Notes: generated from the sequence alone by a model not told the origin. Positions 18,501-27,519 are shown, counted from the stretch's first letter. The stretch: DNA of 64,000 nucleotides from Aminiphilus circumscriptus DSM 16581 (GCF_000526375.1 NZ_JAFY01000002.1:1240001-1304000), one strand, 5' to 3'. Made by a program: numbers and translations.

Positions 18501-18892
18501 GGAAGCGTCCCCTGGGGTTTCTCGCCTCCAAGGTCCTTCAGAAGCGCGTTTGTCGCGTCGGTGTCGATGTCCGCGCCGGAGACGGTCAGGGAGGAGACGA
18601 AGGGATTACCGGAGAGGATGGAGAAGAGTCCCACCCGGAGAGCGACTTCCTTTGCGGCGAAGACCTGTCCTCCGTTCTTGACGAGGCGCACGCCGCCGAC
18701 GGAATACCCGCGCAGCGGGTTTCCCGAGATGTGTTCCAGTTCGAGCGCGGCTCCCGTGGCGTTCGTCACGGTTTCTTTCGCGAGACGTCCCACCAGGTCC
18801 GTCGCCGCATCCGTGGTGAGGAGCAGCGCCGTTCCGCCTCCGGCGAAGACGAGGAGAAGCAAAAAAACCGTGCGCCATGTCTTTCCGGCCAT
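15536..18892 (-). CDS. AsmA/TamB-like envelope protein
   Basis: 1118 aa. One N-terminal membrane anchor (residues about 7-27) is followed by a very long run of beta-strand repeats rich in Gly, Ala, Leu and Thr, with recurring L-x-G-x-x-x-L and GTL-T-L patterns. This is the architecture of AsmA, YhdP and TamB proteins, which form hydrophobic grooves that bridge the periplasm and move phospholipid between membranes (family knowledge). The region at 990-1075 (WVDLLAAVHGAQGVRYKTL and later ILQGALTGF) resembles the AsmA C-terminal domain; the last 60 residues are Pro/Ser-rich. An extended -10 promoter lies 67 bp upstream. Presence supports a diderm envelope. Confidence 0.8.
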   Translation of the reverse strand: MAGKTWRTVFLLLLVFAGGGTALLLTTDAATDLVGRLAKETVTNATGAALELEHISGNPLRGYSVGGVRLVKNGGQVFAAKEVALRVGLFSILSGNPFVSSLTVSGADIDTDATNALLKDLGGEKPQGTLPLGTVSFRDSSVRTPFGTVLVRELSLRFREDTLEAELDVAYGALPVTGTATFRLPAEQLAVSRLDLRVGKGTVAVAGAVAPHLALEGTFKDMDGAELAALWPDLPGPLSGTFSLHLRAEGTWQKPVLLGQLSLDKGNVAGIPLDGVAASFASLENTLHVNDLKGNAFGIPLSGEAAFVFRELPPEMTVTLKGSGIALASLARLFPELEAAQGTLDEVTLALSGKGGSPDGRVTLRAKRLVLSGQEFADTVGEIKVRGGKTLHVTLRSNGLGSPLSLGGTIALEKTPVLKLDFKGNALNLARIAALAPGTGDLALAGNVTAALQIGGTSAAPTLSGTLSSEKIQVRGEPVTKPSATFSFAKDTLSLKSATFVWRGGTFSAAGTVRNLPKAPVAELSGRVDGVDLRGLAGMFPALGEYALSGTASAAWSVKGNLEALTGTLEAHTPTLQAMGNLSARQLKIGGAFALTGGTPSLQGPLKIQAASLAWKKLALTELSLGARTEGTAILLDNATAGLAGGTLTLTGRVGLSDGKNAGSLDLKGSAKDVGLGSLASALDLPVSLAGKAGGTFAVSGPPEHLAGSAELASPALSVAAFSLANAAVSATFTAKSGAPSPWNVTISSARATVNGAPFTAEGVLRAEGNDAAFDLRAEGKELDLATLLKDVQALRGKGVNGRATLTLTLARKGGILSGSGSATSPQAGAFGLTATEISLPFTVDKDVLAISSGKARFHEGTATLSLRANLASGGWETTLSISGANMDQVIRSAAGSRGSVGGRANLTFKGTGNTNSGSFSGTGTLDAAEGAVTGYSWVDLLAAVHGAQGVRYKTLTVPFKIQQETLMLLPGTKAEPYPNDPLYRALSATGTVTAEKLNLDVKGNVNIQVINALLGGIQGGLLGGGQNIRDILQGALTGFSQSGGSQDFRDVSCTVQGPLASPGVSNLKVAPGKEQPRATPVPETTSPQSTPMPQEPKPSPSLEDTIKETILKNILGN

Positions 18893-18955
18893 AACAGCAC
18901 CTCTCTTTCTGAAGAATGTGCGTTGCCGAGCTGTTTCGTCACTTGATACCGTTCC

Positions 18956-18967
18956 GGATTATACCAT
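18956..18967 (-). promoter_or_regulatory. Extended -10 promoter of the AsmA-like gene
   Basis: On the minus strand TGGTATAAT (TGn then TATAAT) lies 67 bp before the ATG at 18892. No good -35 is visible. The same extended form occurs at 40958-40966. Confidence 0.5.
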
Positions 18968-19411
18968 GATGCCATACCTCCATCCCTGTCCGTCAGTTGT
19001 GTGCGTCAAGTTGTGCAAAAGGGTTTTCATGGTGTTTGGCGGCCGTCTGCGGCGATTGGCCACACTTTCAGGAGCGCCTTTTTGTGTTCGAGCGACAGGT
19101 CCATGTCGAGGCAGTGGCTGGACTCCAGCCACGCCTCGCGTGGGTTTCGACGTGCGGTGGTTCGCGCGGCGTTTCATTCGGGAGGCCGCTTGCAAAGCCC
19201 TCTGTGCGTTCCGGATCCGAGTGTTCCTTGCAAAAGGCCGTCGCGTTGCGTGAGGGTGTTTTCCGGGGAGTTCTTGAAGGCGAGGATGCTTGGACAGGGA
19301 GGGGTCCCCTCTCCTCCGGAGAGGATCCTCGTCGGAAGAAAATGTGTTGCGGAATGCGGCGTGCCCCGACGGGGAGGCCTGGTTTTTCAGGCACTCCCCG
19401 CCGTTTTCCGT
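18968..19411. other. Gene-free gap with two strong hairpins
   Basis: No supported gene. Hairpin one (19107-19138) has a 14-bp stem with one bulged A and a 3-nt loop. Hairpin two (19371-19399; GGGGAGGCCTG against CAGGCACTCCCC) lies 12 bp behind the stop of the Cys/Met enzyme gene. Its T-rich tail is on the plus strand only, so it is a weak terminator candidate for the minus-strand gene. Confidence 0.5.
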
Positions 19412-20620
19412 TTATTCCTTGTTCGGTTTCTCCAGCGCCCGGGAGAAATCGGCGAGGATGTCCACCTCGTCCTCGATCCCGACGGAGACGCGCACAAGGC
19501 CGTCCCCGACACCCCATGCGTCGCGTTCTTCCTCGGGAACGCCCCGGTGGGACGTCTTTCCGGGATGGGAGACGATGGTGGCCGTCGAGGCGAGGCTCGG
19601 CACGAGCTTGGCCAGGGAGAGCTTTCGGATGAACTGCGTCGCCTCCTTGCCGCCGCCGGGGAGTTCGAAGCTGAGCATTCCCCCGAACCCGGCGTCGCCG
19701 AAGAGGCGGGTCGCCAGGGGATGCCAGGGGGACGAGGGGAGCCCTGGGTAGTGAACCCGGGAAACCCGGGGTGACGCCTCCAGAAGGCGGGCAAGGGCGA
19801 GGGCGTTGGCGGAGTGGGCTTTCATGCGCAGGGAGAGGGTGCGCGCCCCCCGGACGGCGAGCCAGGCGTCGAAGGGGCTCAGGGAGGCGCCCCAGATGCT
19901 CCGGAGTGCCTTTGCTCTGTCGATGAAGGCTTTGGTTCCCGCGAGAACGCCTCCGATGACGTCGCTGTGCCCGTTCAGGTATTTCGTGGCGCTCGACGCG
20001 ACCCATGCGGCGCCCTGTTCCAGAGGGCGGCAGAGCATGGGCGAGGCGAAGGTGTTGTCCACGCCGAGCAGTGCTCCGTTCCGGGCGGCGATTTCGGCGA
20101 GGCGGGGAAGATCCGTCACCTCCATGAGCGGATTGGAGATGGTCTCCACGTAGACCAGGCGTGTCTCGGGGCGGACCGCCTCTTCCACCGCTCCTGGGTC
20201 CGTCGCGTCCACGAGGGTCACCGCCACACCCATGCGGGGCAGATGGGAGGTGAGAAAGGAGTAGACGCCGCCGTAGAGGACCCGCCCTGCCACCACATGG
20301 TCCCCCGGAGCGACGCCGGCGCTGATGGCGGTGACGATGGCGGCCATTCCCGAGGAGAACGCAGCCCCCGCCTCGCCTCCCTCCAGGCGTGCGTAGAGTT
20401 CCTCCAGTGCGTCGCAGGAAGGGTTTCCGAGGCGTGAATAGATGTGCCCCGGGGTTCTTCCTTCGTAGACGTCGTCCAGCTCTTCCAGGGAGTCGAAGCG
20501 GAAGACCGAGCTGGCATAGATGGGGGCCACCTCGGGCGGGGTGGTCCCCTTTGCTCCCGAGCGCCCGCCGTGGACAGTGAGCGTCGCGATGCGGAGGGGC
20601 AGTGTGTCGTGGTCGTTCAT
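19412..20620 (-). CDS. Cys/Met-metabolism PLP enzyme (methionine gamma-lyase or cystathionine gamma-synthase/lyase type)
   Basis: 402-aa PLP-dependent trans-sulfuration family enzyme. Visible are the substrate-binding YSRLGNP, the ETISNPLMEV loop, the D-x-T-F-A-S segment that stacks on PLP, and the lysine in SATKYLNGHSD that binds the cofactor. Members interconvert cystathionine, homocysteine and cysteine or split methionine to methanethiol, ammonia and 2-oxobutyrate. In an amino-acid fermenter methionine gamma-lyase is attractive, but the residues that separate the activities cannot be read with certainty. The start at 20620 (MNDHDTLP) follows AAGGAGGAGG; the ATG two codons earlier overlaps that site. 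Confidence 0.88.
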   Translation of the reverse strand: MNDHDTLPLRIATLTVHGGRSGAKGTTPPEVAPIYASSVFRFDSLEELDDVYEGRTPGHIYSRLGNPSCDALEELYARLEGGEAGAAFSSGMAAIVTAISAGVAPGDHVVAGRVLYGGVYSFLTSHLPRMGVAVTLVDATDPGAVEEAVRPETRLVYVETISNPLMEVTDLPRLAEIAARNGALLGVDNTFASPMLCRPLEQGAAWVASSATKYLNGHSDVIGGVLAGTKAFIDRAKALRSIWGASLSPFDAWLAVRGARTLSLRMKAHSANALALARLLEASPRVSRVHYPGLPSSPWHPLATRLFGDAGFGGMLSFELPGGGKEATQFIRKLSLAKLVPSLASTATIVSHPGKTSHRGVPEEERDAWGVGDGLVRVSVGIEDEVDILADFSRALEKPNKE

Positions 20621-20906
20621 GATCATCCTCCTCCTTGAAAAGAACAGCGATGAGTGACATTCGGGCACGCCCGCGGTTCGGCGGGGTGCCTCGTCTCGGC
20701 CGGAACAGGCGTTCGGGATCCCTCGGTCGAGGACACGTGAGAACATTATCGTATGCTCTGAAGGGGTGCGTCAAACCGAAAAGAGACGAAGACACGACGT
20801 CTTCGGTATGATAGGGCGATTGCGGAGGACATAGTATGAAGAAGAAAAGAGTCCTTCGCCTTTCTCGGGAGAGTGCGGGGGAAGGGCGAGGAAAGGAGCG
20901 AACGGA

Positions 20907-21644
20907 ATGGTGGCCTGCAAAGGATATTTCGACGGCGCATCCCGGGGAAATCCCGGTCCCGCCGGAGCCGGGGCGTGGATCGAGGGGCCGGACGGGACTT
21001 GCCTTTGGGAGGCGGCACGTCCTCTGGGTATGCGGACCAACAACGAGGCGGAGTACGAAGCGCTTCTTCTCCTACTTGAAGAGGCGGTGCGGAGAGACCT
21101 GAAGGAGCTGCTCGTGCTCGGAGACAGCCGGCTGGTGATCTGTCAGATGCAGGGGATATGGAAGATCAGGGAGGAGCGCCTGCGGGAACTCGCCGATCGG
21201 GCACGGCGTCTTGTCAAGGGACGCCTCGTGCGTTACGAATGGGTTCCCCGGGAACGGAACGCCCGGGCGGATCGCCTGTCCAACAGAGCGCTCGACGAGA
21301 GCGGTGGAGGGACTGGAAAGAGTTCCTCCACCGCTCCGGAAAAGTCAGGCCTTGCCCTTCCGGAATGGCTTGAACCGCTGGGAGTCCCCGGTGAAAAGCC
21401 TGCCGCGGACGGCGGGGAGCCGGTGATTCTGGAGCCGGTGGAGCCTCACATCTACCTTGCCCGGGGGAGCGAAACCTACGCGGTGGACACACTGCACAAG
21501 GCTTGTACCTGCCGGGGGTTTCTCTTTCGCAGGGCATGTCGCCATCTTCGGGCGGCTCTCGAAAGAGAGGCGACGGAGACGCGTGCCGCGGCGGCCCCAC
21601 CGGAGAACTCCGGTTCCGGGAACGTGGAAGAACCTTCGCGGTGA
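20907..21644 (+). CDS. RNase HI fused to a SWIM zinc finger
   Basis: 245 aa. Residues 1-130 are a type 1 RNase H that cuts RNA in RNA-DNA hybrids; its acidic catalytic set is complete: Asp9 (FDGASRGNPG), Glu49 (NNEAEYEALL), Asp73 (LGDSRL) and Asp122 (ADRLSN). A Gly/Ser/Pro linker (about 131-175) leads to a C-terminal module with C200-x-C202-x8-C211-x-H213, the exact CxCxnCxH pattern of SWIM zinc fingers, which bind DNA or protein. It is an unusual pairing; HBD-type domains are more common RNase H partners. The gene stands alone. GAAAGGAG precedes the ATG. Confidence 0.85.
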   Translation: MVACKGYFDGASRGNPGPAGAGAWIEGPDGTCLWEAARPLGMRTNNEAEYEALLLLLEEAVRRDLKELLVLGDSRLVICQMQGIWKIREERLRELADRARRLVKGRLVRYEWVPRERNARADRLSNRALDESGGGTGKSSSTAPEKSGLALPEWLEPLGVPGEKPAADGGEPVILEPVEPHIYLARGSETYAVDTLHKACTCRGFLFRRACRHLRAALEREATETRAAAAPPENSGSGNVEEPSR

Positions 21645-21795
21645 TCTCCGCCGGTACGGTCGTCCCTTTCGTTCCGCAGGGACCTGTGTGCGAAGCGATG
21701 TGGTGCCCAGACGGTCCGACGGAAGGTCGAGTGCTCTCCGCGAGGTTTCTTCGTCTCCTGCGTGAGGGTTTTTCCAAAACTCTCACGCGACGCTT

Positions 21796-21825
21796 TTGCG
21801 GCACAGCATGGTTTAATGCTATACT
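21796..21825 (+). promoter_or_regulatory. Promoter of the response-regulator operon
   Basis: TTGCGG (21796-21801), an 18-bp spacer and TATACT (21820-21825), about 70 bp before the ATG at 21895. Confidence 0.5.
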
Positions 21826-21894
21826 TGATTTTGAAAAGCAATGTCATTGCGAAGAACTGCCTGATTGAATGGGTGAGGAAAGGGAGGTGTCCCG

Positions 21895-23469
21895 ATGATG
21901 TCTCCGCCCAGAGTGCTCATCGTGGAAGATGAGCTGATCATCGCCGAGGACATGAAGCGGCGGCTCGAGAAGCTCGGATATGATGTGGACGATGTGGTCC
22001 TGTCCGAAAAGGAGCTTTTTGAACGGATCCGGAAGGGACGTCCCGACGTGATTCTCATGGACATTCATCTCGGCGGCGAAACCGACGGTGTGGATCTCGC
22101 GGCGAAACTCCGGGAGGCGGAAGACATTCCCGTCATCTTCGTCACGGCCTATGCCGACGAGGCGACCGTGGAGCGTGCCAAGGAAAGTGCTCCTTTCGGG
22201 TATGTCATCAAGCCCGTGAAGGACGGAGATCTCCGCTCCTCCGTCGAAATCGCGCTCTACAAACACGCCATGGAGAAAAAACTCCGGGACAGCGAGAACC
22301 GCTTCCATGAACTCTTTGTTCATATGTTCTCGGGTATGCTGGTGCTGGAGCCCGGCGCGACCGGCTTTACCGTGAAGGACCTCAACCCATCCGCGCTCGC
22401 TCTGGAAGGAATGAGCGCGGATGCCCGGGGAAAACGTGTCGAGGAATGTCTGGCGGATGCCGCGTCTCCCGAGCTTCTTGCATTGCTCGATCGGGTCTGG
22501 CGGAACGGGGTGAGCGAGACCGTCACGCTCTCGCGGTACCGGGACGGGGAGATCGTCTCCTGGAGAGAGTACCACGCGTACCATGCCGCCTTGGGTGAAA
22601 TGGGACTCGTCATCCGGGACGTGACGGAGCGGAAACGCACGGAGGAGATGCTCCGGCGGCGCACCCACGACCTGGAACAACGGGTCCGCGTGGAAGACTG
22701 CCTTGCGGAGGTGCTTTCCGTGCTGGCCGAGGACATCCTTCCTTTTCCGCGAAAGCTGGAAAAGATCGTGCGACTTCTTCCCCGGGGGGTCCATTTCTCC
22801 GAAGAGGCGGGAGTCCGCATCGTCCTCGGCAGCGAGCAGTACCGGACGGAGAATTTCTTCGCCACGCTCTGGGGAGTCTCACGCCCTCTCCTCATTCGAG
22901 GGCGACAGGTGGGGAGCCTGGAGATCCACGCCCTGGCGGGAAAAGCACCTCTCTACGAGGGACCCCTCCTGCGGGAAGAGGTGGTGCTCCTCGATCGTGC
23001 CGCGGAATACCTGGCGTGGGCAGTGCGCGCCGAGGAGAACAAAAAGCGGTTTTCCCGGGAAATGGGGTACCTGCAGGCGGCACTCAATGCGTCGGAGGTT
23101 CCCCAGCTCGTGGTGGATCGCAACGGTGCGGCGGTGTATCTCAACAACGCTTTTGAGGCCGCCACGGGGCTTTCCCTGGAGGAACTCCGCTTTCGGGACA
23201 TCTGGGACGCCGTTCGTGTCCGGAGTGCTCTGGAACCGTCCTGCAGCACCGAAGGGGTTCGAAAATCCTTTCGGGACGTTTGCGAGACGGGTGCCACCGA
23301 GGAATTGCCCGATGCGTTTTCTCTCTTCCCCTGTCGGGGCGACGGCAGATGTCGGGTTCTTCGGATGGCGCCTCTGTGGGGCATGGAGCAGGAAATGTTG
23401 GGAGTGCTTTTTTCTCTTGTGTTTCCCGGGGCGAATGAAGTCCGTTTTTCCGGGGGGCGATCCTCATGA
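21895..23469 (+). CDS. Response regulator with PAS and GAF-like sensor modules
   Basis: 524-aa cytoplasmic signalling protein. Residues 5-125 form a receiver domain with VEDE, the phospho-acceptor in LMDIHL and the TAYAD and KPV positions in place. A PAS-like region (about 145-250) ends in IRDVTERKRTEEML, a typical PAS-exit helix. Residues about 270-400 look GAF-like, and a second PAS unit lies at about 395-510 (ALNASEVPQLVVDRNG). There is no DNA-binding, kinase or cyclic-di-GMP output domain, so it probably acts as a phosphorylation- and ligand-controlled adaptor. Its stop overlaps the next ATG by 4 bp, tying it to the FapA-like protein. Confidence 0.83.
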   Translation: MMSPPRVLIVEDELIIAEDMKRRLEKLGYDVDDVVLSEKELFERIRKGRPDVILMDIHLGGETDGVDLAAKLREAEDIPVIFVTAYADEATVERAKESAPFGYVIKPVKDGDLRSSVEIALYKHAMEKKLRDSENRFHELFVHMFSGMLVLEPGATGFTVKDLNPSALALEGMSADARGKRVEECLADAASPELLALLDRVWRNGVSETVTLSRYRDGEIVSWREYHAYHAALGEMGLVIRDVTERKRTEEMLRRRTHDLEQRVRVEDCLAEVLSVLAEDILPFPRKLEKIVRLLPRGVHFSEEAGVRIVLGSEQYRTENFFATLWGVSRPLLIRGRQVGSLEIHALAGKAPLYEGPLLREEVVLLDRAAEYLAWAVRAEENKKRFSREMGYLQAALNASEVPQLVVDRNGAAVYLNNAFEAATGLSLEELRFRDIWDAVRVRSALEPSCSTEGVRKSFRDVCETGATEELPDAFSLFPCRGDGRCRVLRMAPLWGMEQEMLGVLFSLVFPGANEVRFSGGRSS

Positions 23470-24992
23470 ACGGCGACTGCAGAGAACAGGAACGATCGAG
23501 GGTTTTTCTGGAGAACTCCATCGAGAAGCTTCTCGCGGAGGTCGATGCCTACGCGCTCGGCGAAGATGGCCTGACCGGCGTCGAGGCGATGGACGCCTTC
23601 TTCGAGATCCAGATCACCCGGGACAAACTCAAGGCCTTCGTGGATCTCTACCCCGCCTCTGGGGGCGGTGCTCCTCTACGGTACGAGAGCGTGCGGGAGC
23701 GCTTCCGGGAAATGGGCGTGGAAGCGCTCCTTGAAGAAAGCCTTGCCGAGGCGGTGCAGCGGTGCAACGACGAAGGTAAGGTTCAGCACCGCGTTCCCGC
23801 GGCTCAGGGAATCTCTCCCGAACAGTCCCGGGAGGCGACGCTGCAGATCCTCTTTCCTCAGGAAAGAGAGCGGGAGCCTCTGGGGGGCAACGACGAGGGT
23901 GCGATCGATTATCGGGATAAGGGCGAAATCTTCGCCGTGCAGCCCGGCGATGTGCTCGCCATTCTTGATCCCGCCGTCGACGGAATCCCGGGACGGGACA
24001 TTTTCGGGAACGTCATCGACGTTCCCCCGGCGAAGCAAATGCTCTTCCGAGCCGGAGAGGGGGTTGTTTCCGAGGATGGGCGCCACTTCGTCGCCGCCCG
24101 GAAAGGGCAGCCCCTCTTCTCGGGGAGCGAAGTATCGGTCAAGCCCGTGGTGGTCATTCCCGGGGACGTGGACTACGGAAGCGGCAATGTCGTTTTCGAG
24201 GGCAGCGTCATCGTCCGCGGCAACGTGCTGGAGGATTTTCGCGTGGAGGCGGGAGTGGACGTGGAGATCTTCGGCAACGTGGAGTCCGCATTCGTTCGAG
24301 CCGGGCGGGACCTTCACGTGCACGGAGGTATTCTCGGCGAGAAGGCCGACGCGGACGCCAAGGGGCGCCTGACCGCTCGCTTCGTGGAAGGAGGACATGC
24401 CGGCGCCGACGGGGATGTGACGGTCGTTTCCCATCTGCTCCACGCCGAGGTGTTTTCCTGCGGCACCGTGGAAGTTCAGGGAAGGAAAGGAATTCTCGGA
24501 GGCATCGTGGTCGCCCGGGACCGTATTGATGCCGTTTCGGCCGGATCCACCATGGGTACCCGAACCCACCTCGTCTCGGGGGTCGATTTTCGCGTCCGGG
24601 AGCAGTTGGGAGTTCTCGACGGGCGTATCAAGAAACTTCAGGACCTCGTCGCGAAAATTTCCGAGGTGGTGAAGCGCTCCGCGGCCAAATTCCTCCAGGG
24701 CGGACAAATTCGGCTTCCTCAGGAGATGCAGGTCAAAATGGACCTTCTTATGCAACACTACAACACCGCAGTAAAAGACATGAACCTTCTGCAGGACGAA
24801 CGGACGCTTCTGCGGAATCGCATGGAACGAACCGTGAAATCCGCGGGATTCATCAAAGTGAAGAACCGGGTTTTCCCGGGCGTGTTGGTGGAGATCAGGG
24901 GTGTCAAAAAGGAGATCAAGGACGAACTCCGTTTCATCTCGTTCTATCTGGACCCTGACACGGGGGAACTCGTCACCGGGATTTACGGATAG
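23466..24992 (+). CDS. FapA (DUF342) polymer-forming protein
   Basis: 508 aa. The FapA family is associated with flagellar assembly or membrane-bound polymer formation in the cytoplasm. The N-terminal helical part (1-150) leads to the conserved DUF342 signatures: VQPGDVLAILDPAVDG, GRDIFGNV, VIPGDVDYGSGNVVFEG and a right-handed beta-helix with G-N-V repeats (about 225-340). Coiled-coil helices (about 375-440) close the protein. ATGA overlap with the response regulator upstream. Its place with chemotaxis proteins suggests a motility or signalling role. Confidence 0.85.
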   Translation: MNGDCREQERSRVFLENSIEKLLAEVDAYALGEDGLTGVEAMDAFFEIQITRDKLKAFVDLYPASGGGAPLRYESVRERFREMGVEALLEESLAEAVQRCNDEGKVQHRVPAAQGISPEQSREATLQILFPQEREREPLGGNDEGAIDYRDKGEIFAVQPGDVLAILDPAVDGIPGRDIFGNVIDVPPAKQMLFRAGEGVVSEDGRHFVAARKGQPLFSGSEVSVKPVVVIPGDVDYGSGNVVFEGSVIVRGNVLEDFRVEAGVDVEIFGNVESAFVRAGRDLHVHGGILGEKADADAKGRLTARFVEGGHAGADGDVTVVSHLLHAEVFSCGTVEVQGRKGILGGIVVARDRIDAVSAGSTMGTRTHLVSGVDFRVREQLGVLDGRIKKLQDLVAKISEVVKRSAAKFLQGGQIRLPQEMQVKMDLLMQHYNTAVKDMNLLQDERTLLRNRMERTVKSAGFIKVKNRVFPGVLVEIRGVKKEIKDELRFISFYLDPDTGELVTGIYG

Positions 24993-25226
24993 TGTTTCCG
25001 ACGGGAGGTCCGGTGTTGCGGAGCAGGGACGGAATGGTGGTGTTCCCGACCGGAATGGAGGTCTCGGACCGGGGTGCCTGGAATGAGGGAGAGCCCGGAT
25101 ACCGGGAAGAACGTCCCCGGAAAATCTGAACAAGAGGGGAGCGCGGAGGCGTTCCAGGTGATGGCTTGCGGAATGTCCGGAATGTCGCGAACGGGAGAGG
25201 GCCGAAGGATACGAAGACGAGAGGAC

Positions 25227-25595
25227 GTGATCCTCGAACTCCAGTTCGAGGCGGAGGCCACCGCCCGGAGGGCGGAATCTCTCGCGGCGCTCTCGGAGGA
25301 GACCGTGGCTTCCGACGCCATGCAGAACATCGCAGCCTCCGCGGAGGAGCAGGCCGCCTCCGCCCAGGAAATGGCCACGGGTATCGACATAGCCGCCAAG
25401 GGAACCGCCACGATCATTTCCGCCGTGGAGGGAATTCGTGGTGCCGCGGAGGATACCTCCACGGCATCCGAGGGCGTGGCAAAGGAATCTCAGGACATGG
25501 CCGCCTCGGCGGAGCGTCTCCGAAAGCTTCTCGGGCGTTTTAGGGTAATTGCCGGAGGCGGGGCCGGCGTGACGCTTGCCCCGGCGGAGAAGTAG
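25227..25595 (+). pseudogene. Chemoreceptor (MCP) remnant with the middle deleted
   Basis: The frame carries AESLAALSEETVAS, the start of a methyl-accepting chemotaxis signalling domain, joined directly (about 25311-25316) to AMQNIAASAEEQAASAQEM, which normally lies some 200 residues later. The hairpin tip that binds CheA and CheW is therefore gone, as are any sensor and membrane segments upstream. The remaining C-terminal helix (to RLRKLLGRF) is well preserved, so the deletion looks recent. The frame stays open across the join and further upstream, so a short protein might still be made, but it cannot signal in the usual way. Confidence 0.75.
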
Positions 25596-25689
25596 GCATC
25601 GAATTTCCGAGGGGAGGCCGCACGTTGCGGGGTGCTGTGGCCGTGCGATGCGGTTCCCCGAGGACGTTGATGAAGGAGGCTCGGGAGAC

Positions 25690-27147
25690 ATGAAAAAATC
25701 GGGAGGATACGTCGAGTTCGGAGTCGCTGGGGAACACTTCGCCGTTCCCCTTGAATCTGTCCGGGAGATTGTGCGTGCCTGCGCCATTACGCCCATTCCT
25801 TCCGCATCCGCTCACGTAAAGGGTATGATCGCCCTTCGGGACGAAGTGCTCCCCGTGGTGGATCTGGCGTCGCGCCTCGGCATGGTCCGAAATGCCGAGG
25901 TAGAGGGGCAGATCGTGATTCTCGATCTTCAGGGAATCGTCGTGGGGCTCCTTGTGGACGAGGCGTCCCAGGTAAGCTCTCTCGGCGATGCCGAGTTCGA
26001 CGCCGGAGCGGCGCCGCAGGATCTCGGACGCAAGGGACTTGTGGCGGGAGTTCTTCGCACGGGAGAACGGCTGCTCATGCTCCTCGATCCCGAAGCGGTG
26101 CTTTCCATCGATTCCGAGACGCTCCGGCGGCTTCGCGACACCGCTTCCCGAGAAAAGCGCACGGAGAAGGAAACGGAGCGGGACGAGAATCTTTTTTCCG
26201 TGGTGACCTTCACCCTCGGAAACGATGTGTACGGGTTTCCCCTCGAGGATGTCCGGGAGATCATCCGTCCGTCCCGTCCCGCCCTCGTTCCCGAGGCGCC
26301 TCCCCATGTGAGGGGTGTCATCAATGTGCGAGGAAGCATCCTGCCCGTGGTCGATCTGGGGATGCGCCTCGGCGTTTCCAGTGGCGGCGACGCCTCCGAG
26401 GGAGCGAAGATCGTCGTCCTCGATTACGGAAGGGCACGGATTGGATTTCTTGTGGACGGCATCCGTGAGGTGCTTGAGGTTCCCAGAGATATGTTTCAGG
26501 AGGCGCCCGCGGTGACCCGCACCGCCGAGGGGCGGAGTGTCGTCTCGGGGATTCTCGACGTGCGGGGGCAGATCATCGCCCTGCTGGACAAACAGGTTCT
26601 CGTGAATTCCCGGGAGCTGGACCTCGCGGACGTCAAGGACGCCGCTGCCGGAGCGGGCGGCGGAGGAAAGGAACGGATGCGTACCTTCGTGGTTTTTCTG
26701 GAGAACGGACAGGAGTTCGGACTTCCCATCGAGACCATTCGGGAGATAACCCGTCGGAGCGTGGTGGCCCCTTTGCCGGGCGTTCCCGCTTTCGTCGAGG
26801 GTGTGATGAGCATTCGCGGCGAATCCGTCACCGTGGTGAGCCTGCGGAAACGTTTCGGAGGAGATGTCCGCGAGCGGGGGGAGGAGTCGCGAATTCTCGT
26901 GGTCAACGTGTCCGGGGTCTCCCTCGGATTTCTTGTGGACTCGGTGGCGGGGGTCGAGCAGGTTCCGGAGGACCGGCTTGCTCCCCCACCCCTGGAGGGC
27001 GTCGATTTCGGCGAGGCGAGGCATTTCGTCTCCGCCGTGGGGCATCTCGAAGGCGGACGTCTCCTGCTGGTTCTCGATGCGGAGGCTGTCTTCGGAGAGA
27101 CCGCGAGGAATGTGGAGACGCGTGTTCCTGCGGGACCGAAGGTGTGA
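25690..27147 (+). CDS. Triple CheW-domain adaptor protein
   Basis: 485-aa cytoplasmic protein with three CheW domains (about 8-145, 170-310 and 325-475). Each has the family's VREI-x-P/R start, the IRGxxxPVVDL core and the GFLVDxV strand. The domains differ, so this is not a recent duplication. CheW couples receptors to the kinase CheA; three in one chain could bridge several receptors or arrays. The start at 25690 follows GAAGGAGG by 10 nt. It lies 94 bp after the gutted chemoreceptor. Confidence 0.9.
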   Translation: MKKSGGYVEFGVAGEHFAVPLESVREIVRACAITPIPSASAHVKGMIALRDEVLPVVDLASRLGMVRNAEVEGQIVILDLQGIVVGLLVDEASQVSSLGDAEFDAGAAPQDLGRKGLVAGVLRTGERLLMLLDPEAVLSIDSETLRRLRDTASREKRTEKETERDENLFSVVTFTLGNDVYGFPLEDVREIIRPSRPALVPEAPPHVRGVINVRGSILPVVDLGMRLGVSSGGDASEGAKIVVLDYGRARIGFLVDGIREVLEVPRDMFQEAPAVTRTAEGRSVVSGILDVRGQIIALLDKQVLVNSRELDLADVKDAAAGAGGGGKERMRTFVVFLENGQEFGLPIETIREITRRSVVAPLPGVPAFVEGVMSIRGESVTVVSLRKRFGGDVRERGEESRILVVNVSGVSLGFLVDSVAGVEQVPEDRLAPPPLEGVDFGEARHFVSAVGHLEGGRLLLVLDAEAVFGETARNVETRVPAGPKV

Positions 27148-27257
27148 CACCGGGAGTTCGCGAGGTTTTTCGAAGCTTGACAGAATCGAAAAAAAACTGT
27201 AAGGTATGCCAGTTCGGCTTGGTCCGGGCGTACTTCACAGTTTTGGGAGGCAATACA

Positions 27258-27461
27258 TTGAGCACGCAGGGTACCGTCAAGTGGTTCAACGAGGCAAAGG
27301 GTTTCGGCTTTCTCACCGACGCGAACGGCAAGGATGTGTTCGTGCACTACAGCGCAATTCAGGGGCAGGGTTTCAAGACTCTTGCCGAGGGACAGCAGGT
27401 CAGTTTTGATGTAACCCAGGGTGACAAGGGACCTCAGGCTTCCAACGTCACTAAACTGTAG
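27258..27461 (+). CDS. Cold-shock (CspA-family) RNA chaperone
   Basis: 67 aa. A single cold-shock domain with the RNP1 KGFGFLTD and RNP2 VFVHYSAI motifs. The start is a TTG at 27258 with GGGAGG 7 nt before it; the open frame upstream is not homologous. Such proteins bind single-stranded RNA and DNA and melt RNA structure. A good terminator follows 60 bp behind the stop. Confidence 0.95.
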   Translation: MSTQGTVKWFNEAKGFGFLTDANGKDVFVHYSAIQGQGFKTLAEGQQVSFDVTQGDKGPQASNVTKL

Positions 27462-27519
27462 GCGCGGTAGTTTGTTCGTAAGAGTTCGTTCGGTGGCATA
27501 AAAGCACATCGACTATCCG

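Noticed and set aside
25074-25226. N-terminal extension of the chemoreceptor remnant
   Set aside because: The residues before 25227 do not resemble a receptor or a membrane helix; the frame is open by chance.
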